A stretch of DNA of 64,000 nt from Gnetum montanum (taxonomy: Eukaryota > Streptophyta > Gnetopsida > Gnetales > Gnetaceae). Positions 61,173 through 64,000 of this stretch are shown in pieces. The notes under the pieces are model-generated. The model had not been told where the DNA came from. It did not search any database and worked only from the letters and a program-made list of their open reading frames with translations. The position numbers and the translations under genes were made by a program. Positions within the stretch are counted from its first letter, which is position 1; each line of letters begins with the position of its first letter. The DNA lies in the NCBI GenBank assembly GCA_015680685.1, contig MNCI01015761.1, positions 62,001 through 126,000 of the forward strand, read 5' to 3'.

Positions 61173-61984
61173 ATGGTTGGCAAATACGAAATAGGAAAGT
61201 TCAATGGAAGCAACTTCACATTGTGGAAAATGAAGATGGGGTTCTTTCAACTATTGCAAAAAAGAAGATCACAAAAGAAATATGGGACACTCTGATGAAG
61301 TTGTATGAGGCTAAATCACTCCACAACAAAATCTTCTTGAAGAGAAGACTTTACAATCTTCATATGGTAGAAACCTCATCGGTAATTGACCATATCAACA
61401 CCCTAAATACTTTATTTTCTCAACTTACATCATTGGGCTATAAAGTAGATGCAGGTGAACATGCAAAAATTCTACTTCAAAGTCTACCTGATTCATATGA
61501 TCAACTCACCATCAACTTGACCAACAATGTTCTTATGGATGCTCTTGTCTTTGATGAGGTTGCAGTTGCGATTCTTGAAGAAGAAAGTCCATGCAAGAAC
61601 AAGGAAGATAGGTTGGCAAACAAGGTGGAGGCCTTACCAATGATGAGAAGGAGATCCATAGAACATGATTCCAATTGGAACCAAATTCATGGTATATCCA
61701 AGTTAAAAAGTAAAAAGAAAAACATTACTTGCTACAATTATGGCAAGAGAAGACACATGAAGAAGGAGTGTTGGAGGAAGGAAAGTAATGAAAAGAATCC
61801 TCAAGGGAATGTGGCAAGTACCTCATCTGATGTTCTATACAGTGAGGCAACTATTGCTAAAGGTAGACAGAAGCTCACTGATGCCTGGATCTTGGATTTA
61901 AGAGCAACATGGCACATGACCTCTCAGAGAGAATGGTTTTATCATTACAAACCAATCCCAAAAGGATCTGTACATGGGAAATGA
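61173..61984 (+). pseudogene. gag: Copia C gag and start of protease
   Basis: It starts MVGKYEIGKFNGSNFTLWKM at 61173, then changes frame near 61225, where a block of gag is missing. The continuing frame has KEIWDTLMKLYEAKSL, FLKRRLYNLHMVE, INTLNTLFSQLTSLGYKVD and LLQSLPDSYDQLTINL, the UBN2-type gag core. The zinc knuckle CYNYGKRRHMKKEC has tyrosine for the second cysteine. The protease begins WILDLRATWHMTS: the catalytic triad is D-L-R, not D-S-G. The frame ends at 61984 by a shift into the next one. Confidence 0.88.
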
Positions 61985-62900
61985 TCATGCTTTGAAAATC
62001 ACTCGTAGTGGTACTGTCAAGATAAAGATGTATGATGGCACTATTTGCACCATACAAGAGGTACGACATGTGGAGGGCCGAAAGAAAAATCTACTATCTT
62101 TAGGAAAACTAGATTATTTTGGGTGCAAAACTCATATAGAGAATGGTATCTTGAAGATTACCAAAGGTGTGCTTATGGTAATGAAGGCAAAAAAGGTTGC
62201 TGAAAATTTGTACATGCTTCTAGGAAACACACATCAACTGGGAGAGTCTTCTATTGCATCAACTAGTTTGGAAGAAGAATCAATGATGTTGTGGCATCGA
62301 AAGCTTGGTCATATGTCAAAACAAGGTTTGAAGATTCTCTCTAAATAGAGACTACTTCCTGGGCTCAATTTGGTATGTTTACCATTTTGTGAGCATTGTG
62401 CTACCAGTAAGTAACATAGATAAAAGTTCAACACAATAACAGCTAAGAGTAGAGGCATCTTGGACTTGATGCACTCTGATGTTTGGTAAGCATCAGTCAC
62501 TTCCCTAGGAGCAGCAAGATACTTTGTATCTTTCATTAATGATTACTCTAGGAGATGTTGGGTGTATCCAATCAAAAGTAAGGCAGATGTCTTTTCAATC
62601 TTTAAAGTTTTTAAAGCACGACTAGAACTTGAGTCCCAACAAAGGATCAATTGTCTAAGGACAGATAATGGAGGAGAATATACAAGTGCTAAATTTGATG
62701 CATTTTTCAACAAGAAGGCATCAAGAAGTAGTTCACAATGGCACACACTCCTCAACAAAATGGAGTGGCATAATGAATGAATAGAACCTTGTTGGAAAAA
62801 ACAAGATCAATTTTGAGGATTGCAAATCTAACCAAGTCATTTTGGAAAGAAGCTGTCAATACCGCTTGCTAATTAATCAATCGGTCTCCATCAACTGTGA
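61974..62900 (+). pseudogene. pol: Copia C protease end and integrase
   Basis: 61974-62348 is open: MGNDHALKITRSGTVKI, VRHVEGRKKNLLSLGKLD, and the pre-integrase zinc region LWHRKLGHMSKQGLKIL with CEHCATSK downstream. Stops follow near 62346, 62407, 62416 and 62487. The integrase core has LDLMHSDVW with the first Asp, YFVSFINDYSRRCWVY, and LRTDNGGEYTSAKF with the second Asp. The third, a Glu expected just after NGVA, is replaced by TAA and followed by TGA (62772-62777), so even read-through would not give an active enzyme. Confidence 0.85.
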
Positions 62901-63830
62901 TTGATCTAAAACCACCAATAAAAATGTGGATTGGTAAGCCAACTATTTATTCTCATCTCCATACATTTGGAAGTTTTGTGTATGTGATGTACAATGACCA
63001 GGAAAGATCAAAGTTGGACCCAAAGTCTAGGAAATGTATCTTCTTAGGGTATGCTAATGGAGTTCAGGGGTATCACCTATAGGATACCACTACCCACAAG
63101 GTTGTCATCAATAGAGATGTGATATTTGCATAAGGTTTTGCAAAAGAAGGCAAAAAGAACTTGGTTTGCAAGTTAAAAAAATCTTTGTACAGTCTCAAAT
63201 AGGTGTCAAGGTATTCGTACAAGAGATTTGACTCATATATCATGAGCCTTGGGTACAAAAGACTCAATGTAGACCCTTGTACATTTTTCAAGAGGTTTGA
63301 TGAATATTTTATCATTTTGCTATTGTATGTGGATGACATGTTGGTTGTAGGCCCCAACAAAGAGCAAATCCAAGAATTGGAGGCACAGTTGGCTAGGGAG
63401 TTTGATATGAAAGACTTCAGACCAACAAACAAGATTCTAGGGATGCAAATTCACCAAGATAGAAATAACAAGAAGATTTGGCTTTCTCAACAAAACTAAT
63501 TTGGTAAGATCTTGCAATGCTTTAACATGCAAGATTGTAAGCCAGTTTCTACTCCACTTCCTGTTAATTTCAAATTATCCTTCAAGATGTGTCCTAGCAA
63601 TGAAGTAGAGAGGAATGAGATGTCTGAAGTACCACATGCATCAATAGTGGAAAGCCTAATGTTCACTATTATTTATACAAGAGTAGACATTGCACAAGTA
63701 GTGCGAGTGGTTAGTTGGTACATGGCAAATCCTAGACGAGAGCATTGGAATAGATGCTCATATGACCTAGCACAAACATAAGCAACATAGAATGGCAAGG
63801 TAAAAAGGATTGTGTGGAGATATGATTGAT
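62897..63830 (+). pseudogene. pol: Copia C post-integrase, RT and RNase H remnants
   Basis: The post-integrase segment is HTFGSFVYVMYNDQERSKLD and CIFLGYANGVQGYHL (62960-63079). Then about 150 codons, including the start of RT, are missing: the next words are KKNLVCKLKKSLYSLK and YKRFDSYIM. The RT motif Y-V-D-D is intact in LLLYVDDMLVVG (about 63320-63352), followed by EFDMKDFRPTNKILGMQI and WLSQQN. The last part (63512-63781) has CKPVSTPLPVNFKL and the YxxxxTRxDIA-type word IIYTRVDIAQVV, with YMANPRREHWN. The RNase H core after it is deleted. Confidence 0.85.
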
Positions 63831-63845
63831 CCTTAATCAAAATAT

Positions 63846-63858
63846 CCAAGTGGGAGAT
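63846..63858 (+). promoter_or_regulatory. Polypurine tract of copia C
   Basis: The sequence tccaagtgggagat lies directly before the 3' LTR. It matches the caagtgggagat tract common in plant copia elements and would prime plus-strand DNA. Confidence 0.75.
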
Positions 63859-64000
63859 TGTTGGCCATAGTTATCATGATAAATTTAGGCTATGGTTATC
63901 ATGCTAAAATTGGGCTATGGTTATCCTGCTAAAATTTGGCTATGGTTATTATAATAGTGGATGGTTATCATTAGTTATTTAAGGGTCCCTCACTAATATA
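63859..64000 (+). repeat. 3' LTR of copia C, cut by window end
   Basis: The first 142 bases match the 5' LTR with two substitutions and one 1-base indel. The window ends within the TATA box. Confidence 0.9.

Larger units (their letters stand above)
60729..64000 (+). mobile_element. Ty1/copia element C, runs off the window
   Basis: The 5' LTR is 60729-61104. The 3' LTR starts at 63859 and is cut by the window end after 142 bases. In that overlap I count two substitutions and one 1-base indel. The primer site, gag, protease, integrase, RT and RNase H remnants follow in copia order. The body is about 2.75 kb where full-length copia bodies are usually over 4 kb, because blocks of gag, RT and RNase H are missing. 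The target duplication cannot be tested. Confidence 0.9.

Overview
This is a stretch of AT-rich nuclear DNA from a seed plant with a large genome. It is built almost entirely of decayed LTR retrotransposons, and I found no intact cellular gene, tRNA, rRNA or CRISPR array. Giant nested elements, heavy point-mutation decay, a run of N (37342-37583) and isolated single N (11273, 11620, 33713) fit a draft assembly of a conifer-like gymnosperm. That assignment is inferred from genome style only; no species-specific gene is present.

Layout: 1-4307 has no recognisable gene. 4308-5226 is a degenerate gypsy-type LTR. 5882-11952 is a minus-strand Ty1/copia relic (copia A); its left LTR was hit by a gypsy LTR that remains as a solo LTR (6105-7003) with a perfect 5-bp target duplication. 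14161-35850 is a 21.7-kb plus-strand Ty3/gypsy element of Tat type: 1.65-1.7-kb LTRs, gag and protease at 17.6-20.6 kb, and RT, RNase H, a second RNase H and integrase at 30.4-33.9 kb. Between protease and RT lie 9.8 kb holding a decayed antisense gene with at least six exons and an array of ~180-bp tandem repeats. 37342-37583 is an assembly gap. 39540-42245 is a second minus-strand copia relic (copia B). 43202-50569 and 51623-57312 are two sibling plus-strand Ty3/gypsy elements 1 kb apart, both missing the catalytic half of RT and everything after it. 57313-60728 is unassigned spacer. 60729 to the window end is a third copia element (copia C, plus strand) with nearly identical LTRs but heavily deleted, stop-ridden coding DNA.

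No element here looks able to move by itself: each lacks or has lost catalytic residues in at least one enzyme. Promoter, primer-binding and polypurine signals can still be read in several. The best candidate for something undescribed is the antisense, intron-bearing gene inside the Tat element (24.8 to 21.4 kb, minus strand). Its longest exon keeps one reading frame for about 1 kb, broken only by point stops, and at least one splice junction keeps that frame.
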